Part shown: one piece after another, positions 33,571 through 46,200 of the stretch
Layout: each line of letters begins with the position of its first letter
Numbering within the stretch: the stretch's first letter is position 1
Source of the DNA: Phoronis australis
Taxonomy: Eukaryota > Phoronida > Phoronidae
NCBI GenBank assembly: GCA_002633005.1
Contig: NMRA01000099.1
Span: 727,449-791,448 of the forward strand
Direction of reading: 5' to 3'
DNA length: 64,000 nucleotides
The notes under the pieces: model-generated
Database searches by the model: none
The model's input: the letters and a program-made list of their open reading frames with translations, nothing else
Told to the model about the DNA's origin: nothing
Program-made: the position numbers and the translations under genes

Positions 33571-34717
33571 CTAAAAATAAGTTAAACATAACCATAACAG
33601 AAAAATTAGAAACAACATTTTCGTGTTCAAGTATATTAAAGTTATGTAAGACCCTAGAAAAATTTTCAAATTTGTATAATTTTGGAACAACATAGCGATG
33701 GTTGATCGGATGAACACAAAACTTTCAGGTAACATGATTTATGCACTGGTCTCCAAAACTACATTAAGCATTGTTCCACTTTTGCACGAGGGGCAATTAT
33801 ACAGATTTTTGTGAAAAATCAATATTTGCCTAAAAAGAAATAATTTAGAAAACTGTAACAGCTACCGCAAGTTCCCAAATTACTGCTAGTGGTTTATAGT
33901 TTTTTAATGGTTATCAAAACTGAAAGTGAGAGCTGACGTATGCACGTCATATGGATTAATCACATGGGGAAGTGTTCAGAGAAACTAATTACACTTCCTG
34001 AGAAACTCTTACGCAACATCCTGTGCTTATTGTCATCAATTTCAGTTTTTTATAAAAAAATAATTGCAGGCGGTCTGATACACGTTGTACCAGACGTGCG
34101 CAGGCCTCGCATGTGGGCCCATTGCACTGATCACCTGGAAATATTTTTATGCTTTATTGATATACGGTTAAAACCGAGCTGAGGAGCTAGAAACCTGGCT
34201 CAATGGTTTAGCAGTTTTGATAAATGTTAAAATTAAAAACCTTATAAATCACCAGCAGCAGTTTGGGAACTTAGGGTAGCTTCAGTTTGGCACAGGCATC
34301 AGTTTAGCTCTAACAACCTGTGCCAAATTGAAGGGCACCAAATCAGTTTGGTGCAGAAATCAGTTTTGGCTGCAACAGTGCCAGTGGCACTGTCTAGCTG
34401 GGTGGTTTCAGTCAAGTGACTGGAATATTCATGACCAGGTTTGAAACTGTTCCCTTTTGAAACACCTGATGATATAAGTGTGTCTTTTTTCAAAAAAGTT
34501 GTAACCAGCAGACTAGACTTAGTGTAATTAAAGTGGTAACATATCAAACAGTTAAAGCAATCGAAATAACAGACCCATGTTTTACCCGACTGGCTGTAGG
34601 TTGACAAGAAACTTGTGTTTTTGGAAAAGTGTTGCATTTTAAAAGGTGGGGGGGGGCACTGCTACAATGTACTTGCGCCTTTTTATGTTTTTATGTGCTA
34701 GTAATGGCACTGTCCAG
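33571..34717. other. Upstream flank of SLF1
   Basis: Contains the dispersed repeat copy 33638-33800 and otherwise AT-rich sequence. A non-coding first exon of SLF1 is expected here or further upstream, but I cannot place it. Confidence 0.5.
33638..33800 (+). repeat. Dispersed repeat copy (family also at 1087)
   Basis: Shares the ATTAAAGTTATGTAAGACC start and following blocks with 1087-1260. Confidence 0.5.
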
Positions 34718-37510
34718 GATAGCCTTGGTAAAAAGCTGTATACTAAATATACAGCTTTGCACCGATGTGGGTAAAGATGTGGTAAGATAAAATCTGACAC
34801 AAAATTTGTGTCATTAAAAACTAGGCTTCCTTGAGTAAACTAAATTATTTAACAGTGTTGGAAAAATGGCGTTCTACCGTTATTCCACTGCTAAAGTTGT
34901 GAAGTGACCTTTAGCAACGGCTTTCGGCACCATCGTCACCTATTGGCCAGTATCTTCTTTCACCAATTCTTCAATCAACTGTAATGTTCTTTTACAAGGT
35001 TGAGTACATGTAACAACAAATTATCAGAACTGGTTTCACTTAATTATAAGTTTTTAGAATTTTGATGCCGAAAAACCGATTTTCAGGAGAAATTTTGCTG
35101 CTGCTAAGCTATCATCATCTCCCGAGAGATGTCGCAAAAATTTAGGAAATGGCGCGTGTGCGTGACACGAGCGTACTGTTTTCAAAACGACGACATACTT
35201 TTCATGGTTAGAAAAGGCAGAGAGTTATGCAAGAAAATGACGTTTATTGCTTTGTTTTTCACTTAAACGTCTGTAACGGGCAAGGTGATCGATAGCCAGC
35301 CAGCTAGCTGTACGAAGACTGTCATCAAAATACAGCTAGGTGCCACTGTGTGTATTTCCGTAAACCCCGAAATTGCGCGCAGCCAGGGTAGTTCTGCTCG
35401 TCACGGCGCCGTGAAACTTGTATCAAAATGTAAAGCTAAAGACTGGACGGGTGCATGCAAAATCTGGGAATCAACCGATACTCACCTTGCCTGTTACAGC
35501 CGTTTAAGTGAAAAACAATGCAATAAACGTCATTTTCTTGCGTAACTTTACGCCTTTTCTAACAATGAAAAGTATGTCATCATTTTGAAAATAATACACT
35601 CGTGTCACGCGCATACGCCATTTCCTAAATTTTCGCGACATCTTCGGAGAAGCAAAATTTGTTGAAATTCGGTTTTTCGGTATCGAAATTCTAAAAACTT
35701 GTAATGAAGTGAAACCAGTTCTAATAATTTGTTGTGACATGTACGCAAGCTCGTGAAAGAACAGCAGTTGATTGAAGAATCGGCAAAAAAGGAAACTGGC
35801 CAATAGGTGACGCAATATTTCATGGCGCCGAAAGCCGTCGCTAAATATCGCTCCACAACTTTAGCAGCAGAATAACGGTAGAACGCCATTTTTTCCAACA
35901 CTATCAAATAATTTTGTTTACTCAAAGAAGACTGTAGTTTTTAACTACACTAATTTTGTGATTTTATCTTACCACTTTTTTACCCACATCGGTGCAAGTA
36001 TGAAGCTTTGTACCAAGGCTAGGTGATCGAGTGTCTGTTGATTCCCAGATTTTGCAGGCACCCCGTCCGGTCTTTAGCTTTACATCTTGATACAAGTTTC
36101 ACGGCGAGGTGACGAGCAGAATCACCCTGGCAGTGTGCAATTTCAGGGTCTACGGAAGAAATACAGTGGTATAGTCCGATTACCTCTCGTCGTCAGTCTC
36201 CAAAGGTCGTCCGCCATCTTGTTTCGCGTGCAGCGCTGCCACGCGGGACTTAGCATTCCAATTTGGAACGCTCGTCTGCACGTTAGGTACTAACCTCTCG
36301 GGAGAAACACGCGTGGAAGAACTGAGACTAAAATTAATGCATTTACCGACTGTTTTTTTGAGACCACTTAAAAACTTGTTGATTTTACTAATGCACTTTT
36401 TTGTTCNNNNNNNNNNNNNNNNNNNNNNNNNNNNNNNNNNNNNNNNNNNNNNNNNNNNNNNNNNNNNNNNNNNNNNNNNNNNNNNNNNNNNNNNNNNNNN
36501 NNNNNNNNNNNNNNNNNNNNNNNNNNNNNNNNNNNNNNNNNNNNNNNNNNNNNNNNNNNNNNNNNNNNNNNNNNNNNNNNNNNNNNNNNNNNNNNNNNNN
36601 NNNNNNNNNNNNNNNNNNNNNNNNNNNNNNNNNNNNNNNNNNNNNNNNNNNNNNNNNNNNNNNNNNNNNNNNNNNNNNNNNNNNNNNNNNNNNNNNNNNN
36701 NNNNNNNNNNNNNNNNNNNNNNNNNNNNNNNNNNNNNNNNNNNNNNNNNNNNNNNNNNNNNNNNNNNNNNNNNNNNNNNNNNNNNNNNNNNNNNNNNNNN
36801 NNNNNNNNNNNNNNNNNNNNNNNNNNNNNNNNNNNNNNNNNNNNNNNNNNNNNNNNNNNNNNNNNNNNNNNNNNNNNNNNNNNNNNNNNNNNNNNNNNNN
36901 NNNNNNNNNNNNNNNNNNNNNNNNNNNNNNNNNNNNNNNNNNNNNNNNNNNNNNNNNNNNNNNNNNNNNNNNNNNNNNNNNNNNNNNNNNNNNNNNNNNN
37001 NNNNNNNNNNNNNNNNNNNNNNNNNNNNNNNNNNNNNNNNNNNNNNNNNNNNNNNNNNNNNNNNNNNNNNNNNNNNNNNNNNNNNNTCGCATTTGTCTGC
37101 GGATTTTTCCTTTGGCCTTCTAGATCCTACTAGTGCCTGGGAAAAACAGATACATTGCATAAACAAACCCTGGATCTTGTTTTGTGTCCCGTCGGAAGAA
37201 AATTTAAATTCGAAAACATCTTCTGAAAACGCACAAAAAAGTGTATTAGTAAAATCTACTGATTTTTAAGTGGTTTTAAAAAACAATCGGTAAACTCACC
37301 GATTTTTGTCTCATTACTTTGATACGTGTCTCTTCCGATAAGTTAGTACCTAACGTGCAGACGAGAACTCCAAATTGGAACGCTAAGTCCCGCGTGGTTG
37401 CGCTGCACGCGAAACAAGATGGCGGACGAACTTTGGAGCCTGACGAAAATAGGTAACCGGACGATACCTAGCTGACAACAGTCTTCATACAGCTTTGTAC
37501 CAAGGATAAG
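34718..37510. mobile_element. Nested foldback (long inverted repeat) around an assembly gap
   Basis: Three colinear inverted pairs are visible. Pair 1: 34718-35263 with 35505-36028, over 500 bases per arm. Pair 2: the spacer 35355-35495 with 36035-36165. Pair 3: 36185-36406 with about 37225-37445, flanking the gap. Also CCTTGGTAAAAAGCTGTAT at 34722 faces ATACAGCTTTGTACCAAGG at 37487. No transposase frame is visible, though 680 bases are unread. Best read as one or more nested foldback-type DNA elements. Confidence 0.82.
36407..37086. other. Assembly gap (680 N)
   Basis: A run of N. Its flanks are inverted copies of each other, so the unresolved part is probably the loop or inner arms of a palindrome. 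Confidence 0.98.
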
Positions 37511-37998
37511 GCTACCTTGGCAAATACTAAAGATCGATGGATAGTTATTGTAGTCCATTTTCAGCCAGCCGAGTAGGAACTGATTTTTGCCTAGCTGAAC
37601 AGCTAACATTACGAATTTAGGATGTGGTGTGCCGTCGCGAAGTCACGCATCAACTTGAACCTCGATCTCCGCCGATTCACAACACTACGACCGTACTAGA
37701 TTAGTTAGCCTGTGCAATGTAGTGAGGGATTTACAACACCAACTTGCTACCAAAAACTTAGGCAGCTAATCAATAGAAATCATCTCAGCTCAATGTATAC
37801 AAATTACCGGCCAATTTTCTTCGATTTCTTGATAGGTCTATTGCATTGCAAATCTCTTGGAAATCACCGCCGACCTCGTCACGTATGAGCGGTAACTAAA
37901 GCGACATCTGCAGGCACTTTGAAAAGTTATACCCAAAGCCAACGTCACTTCCGTGTTGCCTCGCAAACAGGACGCGCTGTGCTGTCTGCTCTGAAGTC
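37511..37998 (+). promoter_or_regulatory. NXN: Probable promoter and 5' UTR of NXN
   Basis: About 490 bases between the foldback and the NXN start codon, with more CpG than the surrounding introns. No TATA box is evident close to the ATG. The start context is GAAGTCATGG. Boundaries are inferred from position only. Confidence 0.4.
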
Positions 37999-38289
37999 AT
38001 GGAGAAGTTGTTGGGGTCCAACGTTATTGATCAATCTGGAAAACAAGTGCCGTTTTCAAGATATGGAGGTGAAGGCAAATATGTGGGTCTGTATTTTTCT
38101 GCCCATTGGTGTCCACCGTGTCGATCATTTACGCCTGCAGCGGTCAATTTTTACAACCACATGAAAACCAAGAAAGGGGATCAGTTTGAAATGGTGTTCG
38201 TGAGCTCTGATCGTGACGAGGCTGCTTTCAAGGAATATTACGCTGAAATGCCATGGTTAGCCTTGGCATATTCAGAAAGAGATCGCAAG
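37999..38289 (+). CDS. NXN: Nucleoredoxin exon 1 (thioredoxin-like module 1)
   Basis: Nucleoredoxin is a thioredoxin-family oxidoreductase that in vertebrates regulates Dishevelled/Wnt and other redox-sensitive signalling. This exon gives residues 1-97 from an ATG in good context. KYVGLYFSAHWCPPCRSFTP carries an intact WCPPC redox site at about residues 37-41; FEMVFVSSDRDEAAFKEYY and MPWLAL follow, as in the nucleoredoxin/tryparedoxin family. Human NXN lacks CPPC in its first module, so this copy looks ancestral. The donor is GCAAG|GTTTGT, phase 0, fitting the exon at 54564. Confidence 0.93.
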
Positions 38290-38969
38290 GTTTGTAATTA
38301 TGTTTTAAGTTAATGATTAGTGGTGTTGTAATGATAAGATTAGAAAGTGAGATTGCTGCACTTAGACTTAGTAGGCCTACCGACCAGGCCAGGGTGCTGT
38401 CCTGTCGTGAATTTCTTGTTTTGTGGCAACACACTGTCATAAAGCCTCTAAATCCCTTGTCAATGGGGAATTGCCTACACCCAATCAGTTTGGATGCTGG
38501 CTCACATGATAGAAATACTGTACTCAAATTTCAGTTGATGTGACTGGACCTAGAGCTCAATTTAAGTTTCCTTTTCTGGTTTAATTAACAAACTGATTCA
38601 TCCTCATACCAAAGATTGCTGAATTGAGTGTATCACAAACAAACATCAGGGGGATATAGTCATATATAATCAGCCAGAGCTGCAGTGGACGTATATTACT
38701 AGTCAAGTCTGATACTAATGGATGTCACTTGTAGTTCTTACTGCACAAGGGAATTTTGCTTTTCAGCAAATTTCACCTACCAATTAATATTACACAACCA
38801 AAAGCAGTCATCGTTTGTGTTAACAGCTCAGATGTGTTGGTTTTACGAACCATGTAGGAATTCCAACATATCCTAACAATGTAAGGAATATTGTAACGAT
38901 CTTTATGGGTATGACCGTTAAAATCATTTTCATGAAAAGAATCCTATCTCATGGTACCTAAACTTCATG

Positions 38970-39120
38970 GTTAACGGACTCATAAACAGGGTCACGGACG
39001 CATGAACACGACTCACGGACCTGCAAACACTGTCCACTGACTCAGAAACACTGGAACGGACTCACAAAACATGATCCATTCACCCAAATACACAGGACAT
39101 GGACTCACATTGTTCGCAAA
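38970..39120 (+). repeat. Degenerate 21-bp tandem repeat
   Basis: About seven units with consensus ACGGACTCANAAACACNGNCC, 20-22 bases each, in NXN intron 1. Confidence 0.78.
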
Positions 39121-40567
39121 GAAACATGGTTTAGTAGTTTAGGTACCTTGTACCTTGACACCCTCTTACCAATTGAGATTGGTCAGCTTAACCGGTTTGC
39201 GTAAATCGGAATTTGCGATTATAGTCATATAGCCTCGGGCTGCTGTTATCATTCTCTAGATCATAAACACATTGGGGGGGGGAGGGGGTGACAAAAGTAT
39301 TTTTCAAATTCTGATTTTGGAAGTTTGTCTCAATAACATTTGAATAATCCGTAAAAATACACTTAAGGATTTTGAATTTTGAAAATCGCACATGAAATGT
39401 GACTCTTACAACCTAAAACTTCTGTACAGTGTTGCAAGATTATGGTTCTCATTAATTGTACTGGGTGTGCAAAATAATTGTGCCGACAATTACCAAACCA
39501 TCAAGCAAGAGTTGACTTCTGATCGAGGTAGTGTCAATTTGTAATAAGTTTCCTAGTTTGGGCTGCCACTGTACCCTTGCTACAGCATCAAATGCTTTTA
39601 TTTATCCAAACATGGATTTGATTTTAAAACTTGCGAAGACGAACATTGGATTCGCACTCAGTGCAATTCCTTTAGTGTTGCATTATGTGGGAAATTCCTA
39701 CAATTTGACCTGCGCCATGTAGGAACATTCGTACATCATGCAGGTAACTGCATGGTTCGGAATAATGGTAGTGTGCATACTACTTTTACTAATAGTTGGA
39801 TCTACTCAGGTGTACGAGTAAAGTTCTGGGAGTTCCTGACTGTAAGCGCATATTATGAGTGCGCAGAGTCAGCACCCTTGAATTGTTCTCCAGTTAGTCC
39901 AGGATATTGTCGAATTTGTCAACTTAGGTGGCTTTAAATGACATTGAGAATCTGTTTAAAATCTTTTCTGTTCTATACCGCTACTAAGTCTTTGACAACT
40001 GTTATGACAGTGTCCTGTCACATTATTCATCATTGTTATACTTAGCGAGTGGATTTTCAATAAGTTTTGTTTATTTCTGATTTGGTATAATGTGTTAGCG
40101 CATATTTAATCTCTTTGTGTTTTCATTTTTTGTTTCACTTCCTGGTACATAGCTTCATGGTCATACCACTCCCACACCACTGATGATAGAGCTTTCGTTT
40201 GACTATCTGTGTAAGTCAACACTTGTGCGTGTCATCGGTTAAAACCGCGTTTCCTGTATGCATTGTTTGTGACTTGAGTTGTTGGCTCATTTGGCAACCA
40301 TTCGAGATGGAATATGTGTTAAACCCCTTAGTGCTTCGGTTAAGAATTCAACATTGACTGCTAAACAGCAACAAAATCCCATTACATTTGAAATTGCTGT
40401 TCTCTGAACTGTCCTTGAATTAATCATGAATTCTTACGTGGGCATGTGAAGCTTTCAGATACTGTGCTTTATACCACAATATTAACCTCTAATGGCAGAT
40501 ACAACCGTGTAATAACCCATAAAGTTATCTCACTAATGAGATTACAGTTTGGCGGGAAACCAAGGCC

Positions 40568-40625
40568 AGATTCGAACCCGCACCTCAAGAGTTGCGAGTC
40601 GCCGACTTTACCACTACACCACTCA
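40568..40625 (-). mobile_element. tRNA-derived SINE head
   Basis: On the minus strand, TGGTGTAGTGG fits the pol III A box and GGTTCGAATCTGG resembles a B box. The anticodon arm between them is not canonical, so a functional tRNA is unlikely. Confidence 0.5.
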
Positions 40626-41128
40626 GTGGCTGACATCATCGAATGTGAAAATAGAATACTTAAATGAGTGCGCGCAACAATCGTGTGTTCAGCAAAGGGC
40701 ACCAACATTTATACGCTATGAAAAATAAGACGCATAATTTCCATGAAAACAATACTTCAATTCAGTGAAATTTTTCTCTTGTGTTCTCTCACTTGTAAAT
40801 CACCGATCTCCAATTTGAATGCAGGTATCGTGTCAGTTACTAGTGGTAACCAACTTTAGCAGACGATATTTTCCTGGTCAAAGCTTAGCGTGATAAAATG
40901 TGTAGTAAGCTATAGTTGCTAAACCTTAATTTATAGATTCACTTTATTTCTATTTTGTTTAAATTTTCAATTGGTTTTGAGTATAAGCATTATTTGACAA
41001 AAATAGCTTGACTTTTCTTAAAAGGTCACGACCTTCGACCCCGGGCCCCTGATATAGAAAGTAGTTACAAAGCTGAGGCGAGTCGAGAAAGGTAGATTGA
41101 TTCATTGCAATGTTTCCCGCTCAGTATC

Positions 41129-41310
41129 TGGTATAAATAGATTATTACATGTTCTCAGCTGTTATCCCCTTTATCTAAAGCCCTCGTGGATTTTGGAGAA
41201 TTATCACCCTCGTGGCTAATGCCCCTCAGGCGATAATTCTCCAAAATCTACTCGGGCTCTAGATAACGGGGGATAACGACTTCACCATGTAATAATCTAT
41301 ATTTATCCAC
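41129..41310. mobile_element. Hairpin MITE, about 180 bp
   Basis: GTATAAATAGATTATTACATG faces CATGTAATAATCTATATTTATCC, and TTATCTAAAGCCC..GATTTTGGAGAATTATC faces GATAATTCTCCAAAATC..GGGCTCTAGATAA. The arms are about 75 bases and the loop is short. Confidence 0.82.
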
Positions 41311-42901
41311 TGTTCTACAAAAAGTCTTTGGGACTTATATTTTAAACGTTCCATTTTTCCATGAGGAGATATAAAAAACAAGACATTTATAATTTTCATG
41401 AGAAAATATACAGTTCGCTAAATTTGACCATTTTTCTAGGATCCAACATAACCTTACGGTTTTGAATTCTGTTTATAAATCAGTTATATATTGATGGGCT
41501 GTAAAAGCACAATGTCATCCTTGTTATTTTCAAATAACTTTCTGGGTGGATTACTGGAAAATAGATAAGATCAGCTTATTGTAAAGAATATGTAAAGATT
41601 TTTTTATGACGACTAGTTCTTCTTAGCATCCCGTTATTATTTCCTTTGTGGCCTAACTAAATTCTGATATGTTACCTCAGATATGCTATAAAACTGTTGA
41701 AAGCCAGTCTGCATGAACACTATCACTGAATTCTTGTGACTATTTTAGTGATCATTAGATACCAGACATTGCATTTGTAACACAAGTCCAGTTGTACTGT
41801 CAGTGGTTAACTGCCCAAGGTGACTTTGGTATCGAAAACTAGTCCTGTTATACAGAAAGTCCTTATGACATTAAGCTCTTCACTGTGTTATTAATAGTCA
41901 TTTTTTGATAAGAATGGGATAAGATTCTGGCCGAGTTGTATCAATTTATTGGAAAATACTCTCCCATTTTGGTTGATACATGAATTCATATCAGGCTGAT
42001 GATCAATGAATACCGTATCAGCCTTATATTTGTCAGCCTGTTATTATTTATAGTGTGATTTATGGAAAACCTCTTTTGATCATTATCATTGCCCAACAAT
42101 TAGAATTAAATCATGTATTGATGATAAACCTTGAATGGAAAATTATGTATTAACCCGGGTTTCACCGATTAGCATAGTGTCAACTTGCCAAATGCGTCCT
42201 CATAAAATTTCCCTAAATTAAGCTATAGCCCAAAAAAGGGAACCTCATATGGAGATGGGCGAAGGTCTTGGTACCTACAAATGACGCTTTAGTTGACAAC
42301 TGTGGAAAATGCAAGAATGGGATATTGAAACTGAAGAATCTGTTACTACTGAGCAAATGTCTGTTGTAACAAACTCGAGGTCATTCGCATGGCGTTCTCA
42401 TGAGGACGATCTGTCGTTCAGCAACTTTTTCAGACATAAGGAGTGCTGAATGTGCGATAACATCTGGCTCTTTTGTTAACTGCCCAACTCAGTCTTTTGT
42501 AATGCATGACAACAAGCAGCCCAATCGATCTCACAGGCTTCAAAGGGTTACTGAAACCTGGCAGAATTTGTCTTAACTTCTGTTGTAGTTAGGTGATTTT
42601 GGAGATTCAAAACTAAATATGATCAGCATTTGACAAGGAATTCAATAACGTAGAAAATAAATCTGAAACTAAATAAGGCGATTCAGATCCTCCTAAGGAT
42701 ACTATTGTGTCACGAAATGTAGAATATAAATAGGTAAATAAAACAAAAAGAATGGATCAACTGAAATTTTCGGATGTAATAATGTCCTTTGTCAACAGAA
42801 ACGGAAATAAAGTAAAATCAAACACTATATGACAATTGACATTTAAGATATGTTGTAATGAATATGATATATTTTTTGCGTAAAAAATTCAATGATATAT
42901 T

Positions 42902-43192
42902 TTAAGAAGTTTTTATGTTCAATCCATGAGGTTCTATTGTATTGAGCTTATCTATCCAATATTGTTCTCTTTTGAGTCTGTGAGGGGTACTGGGGTGTTG
43001 GAGTTTTTCTATTATTTGTACAGAAAGATCTTGAATATTATGGTTTTTGGAATTGAAATAATTACCTACTATAGTATCAGAAATGTTTTTATGTATTATG
43101 TTAAATCTGTGATTACGAAACTGAGTTTGTAGAGTTTGTCCTATGTATTGGATAGAACATTTATAAGGTAAATAATATTGTTGGTGGTGCAA
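42902..43192 (-). pseudogene. GIY-YIG nuclease end of a Penelope-like retroelement
   Basis: A 96-codon frame with the pattern C-x3-YIGQT (residues 12-20), then FRNHR (25-29), HxxxxL and KREQYWIDKLNTI, ending PHGLN. This is the GIY-YIG endonuclease tail fused to Penelope-type reverse transcriptases. Y16-I17-G18, R26 and E76 look like the catalytic set. The reverse transcriptase part is missing, so this is a truncated, dead copy whose apparent start Met is probably not a start. The frame itself has no internal stop. It lies antisense in NXN intron 1. Confidence 0.78.
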
Positions 43193-43252
43193 TCAAACCA
43201 ATGCAAACTTTGAAATAAAACATTATTCTGATTGCACCACCAACAATATTGA
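43174..43252. repeat. Short inverted repeat at the broken end of the Penelope fragment
   Basis: AATATTGTTGGTGGTGCAAT is followed about 30 bases later by its reverse complement ATTGCACCACCAACAATATT. The first arm overlaps the start of the GIY-YIG frame. Confidence 0.85.
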
Positions 43253-46200
43253 ATGGGTATCTTCAAGAAAGGAAATGGTTCAAAGTTAACCCGACGAACT
43301 TGTTTTACCCACTTGTTTCACATTTTCATATCTCTCGATTGATGTCGGGAAGGTGAAGAATTTCACATCACGCATCCACAGGTATTTATCCAGTTTATCA
43401 AAATTCTCAAGTCGGAGTTGCAGCCCGCAGCACAGCAGTAATACTTCGTTAGCATTGGAAGGACAGATAGAGTAATGTCGCTAAGAAAAACTTGCAAAAA
43501 ATCAGACAACAACAAAGAACATATTGAACTCAAATGACACGAAAACGAGGCACCAAATATGCCTGTCAGATGCTTATGGCATTGTGGGTAAGTACAGTGA
43601 CATTTGAGTGTAGCTGTAAAATCCAGGTCGGCCCTATTGGATTTCGTGGGAGTAAAAGGCCTACTTACTTTGTTAGCTTGCTAACTAGGAGGAAATGCTG
43701 CTTTGATATGACCTCTTATCAACCATTTGTATCATCATGTCATTCATATGAATTCATGGAAATGGTTGATATGAATTTGTATAAAAATCATTGATGACAA
43801 ATTAGGATGAGCCAAAACTGCCCATGTAGAACAGCCCTGACTGAATTGATAATGTATTCAGAAGTCCCAGCAGTTTTTTGTGCGGATCTATTGGGCTTAG
43901 CTGATTTGTTTTATTATAGCACCGCCAGTTAGTCAGAAAGGATTTTAATTTAGAGTAATCACATAGAGATGTAAAAATGTCTCAGAACTTTTGTGACAGT
44001 GAGGTGTTCGCCATGGCAATGACATTGACGATGCTGAGAAATTATGGGATAGGGTGAATCAGTGATTGCTCTTGATTGACTTTGCCGATTCTTCTGTGTC
44101 AGTGGGCTAAGACGTCAAGCCTGTCGGAAGTTTTCATCAAGAACCAATCAGATGTTTTAGACAGGTGATCCCCTGAAACTGGTCAATCAAGGACTGCCAA
44201 TGGCAATGTTGTTGTTGATGTTGTGTTGAAGACCTCAGGCCTAGTGCTGGGCTGTGGGACAGACAAGTGCTGGGTCAACAAACCTGAAGTGGGGAACTCA
44301 CAATTCACTGACAGGCAGTTACTGCAGCATGGGGCAAGGGCCCTATGGTGCAATCTACGCAAGTTCTAGTCCTCATGGCGACCCCATGCATGTGAACTGT
44401 TTTCAGTCTTCATGATCACCAGCTTGTGAATATAGAGTCGCCCATCCCTTTGTATGAGCATGTTCTCATGATTAGGTTGTTATTACTCCAAAGCAAAATA
44501 CCAGTCAACATTCAGTGATTATTAATAATTTTACTACATAAAACAGTCCTTGTTTAGTTACACTGCCGATTGTCTGTCTGCACTGTCGCACAAAATCGGG
44601 ATTAGTGAATGGGTTTTGGTTTTCAGTAGTCTTATATGTGTTAGTTAGGTGTGGCTTGTTGTTAGTGAGTCCAGATTCTCAGCTTTAAAAGTCTAATGTA
44701 GTGCCAATCCTCTATAAACAGGAAAATCAATAACCTTATACTTATTTGAGTCTCTAGGGGTTTTCTGCCTTGCCAAGTATACTAGAAACCTACAAAAGAA
44801 GAAGTAAATTGCTTTAAAACATTACTTCTTTCTCTCTTCCTTCTCCCTCTCCTCCGCTCAGCCTCCCCATGAATGGGATATACGTATTCCAAGGTTCCAT
44901 ATATTTTGTTTAATGTGAATGTATTTCAGTGAGGTTTCTCATGAAAATTGTTGCGCAAACCAGCTCAAACTGTCTTCGCTTGTTATTTTAAAGATTTACT
45001 GCATTACCTCAGAACTCAAAAACCATGTTTAATCCGCTGAAAATTATAAACTTGGTATAAAAATTGCTTAATTTGGCATTTTCTGTTTTATCAAAGGCTC
45101 GACTACTACATTGCTGCAAATGTTGACAATTATATCGATTGTTATTTGAAAACAACTTGCAAACCATGCAAAAATAAAAAGTAAAGCTTTCTTAATTTTT
45201 ACGTTCATTGTGGAAGTTGTCACAATACTGTTTTTCTGCCATATTGTGGCCAAAAGTGAAGAACTTGTACTGCAAGTAATTTCTCAATTCCTATTTCTGT
45301 TTAGGAATTTGACAAATTTAGTATTTCAGTTTGGAGTTTTAACAGTTGCAAAAACATGATTTGAATCTCCTTTTCACACCGCCTAGTCAAAGGTTACCTA
45401 GTACTTTTGTGGGCGCATGACTTTATTTCAACATGTAACCTTGTTCGTATCTGTTAGGTGTTAAGTAGTCATTATTCACACCTGTTTCTAACCCTGAGTG
45501 ACAGAGCTGTGCTATTTTTAGTGTTTATGATTTTTTGTTTTATCCTGACTTGAACTTGTTGACTACCAGCTATCATTGACTGATTTTTCAAGTGAATGAT
45601 CATCTGCTCCTTATTCCTTTAGTTTTTATAATGTCCAAAAGGTGGGGTATGGCTACTTTTTATTCATGCCCTGATGGAGTTACTGGATTTGATTGCTCGA
45701 CTGCAAAATATGAATCACTACATTTTCATATCACCAACAGTTTTCTTGCACTAATGAGACACTGTTTGTCAGGTTCATTCACTCAACTTACAGATTCAGT
45801 GAGTGGCCAAGTGATATGTCAAATCGCGTTTACAACAAGCAAACCCTCCCAGAGCTTTCCTAACTATGCAGAGCAATTCATATACTGTTCACTTGGCTTC
45901 GAAGTCTTAATTGTGACTTGTGGAATGAAGCTGTTAATATAAGGGAGCAAATTTATGAAATCAAGCTTGTTTTAACCTGGTCCCACTGTAGTTTTGAATA
46001 CATTAATGTCACAGCTGTTTAAAATTCCAACTTAGATAATTTATTAACTGGCATCTGAGCTGAGGTAACAGGTGAATGACTATTGGCTGATTTCATGGCG
46101 GAGTGGTCATTGTGAGTGAATCCAAAGGGTTCGTTGATGTCCCAGCACAGTGATGTCAAGCTACTGCTCATCTTTTAATTCCAGTTAATTCTATGCCTTT

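Noticed and set aside
33940-34182. 80-residue plus-strand open frame upstream of the foldback
   Set aside because: No domain or splice support; composition equals the flanking intergenic DNA.
36180-37269. Long open frames on both strands across 36180-37269
   Set aside because: Most of each frame is the run of N; the short readable ends are inverted-repeat sequence without protein similarity.
40568-40625. Functional tRNA gene
   Set aside because: Only A- and B-box-like motifs fit; the anticodon stem and acceptor stem do not pair properly.
45592-45942. 116-residue plus-strand open frame in NXN intron 1
   Set aside because: No recognisable domain, biased composition like the surrounding intron, no good splice sites.
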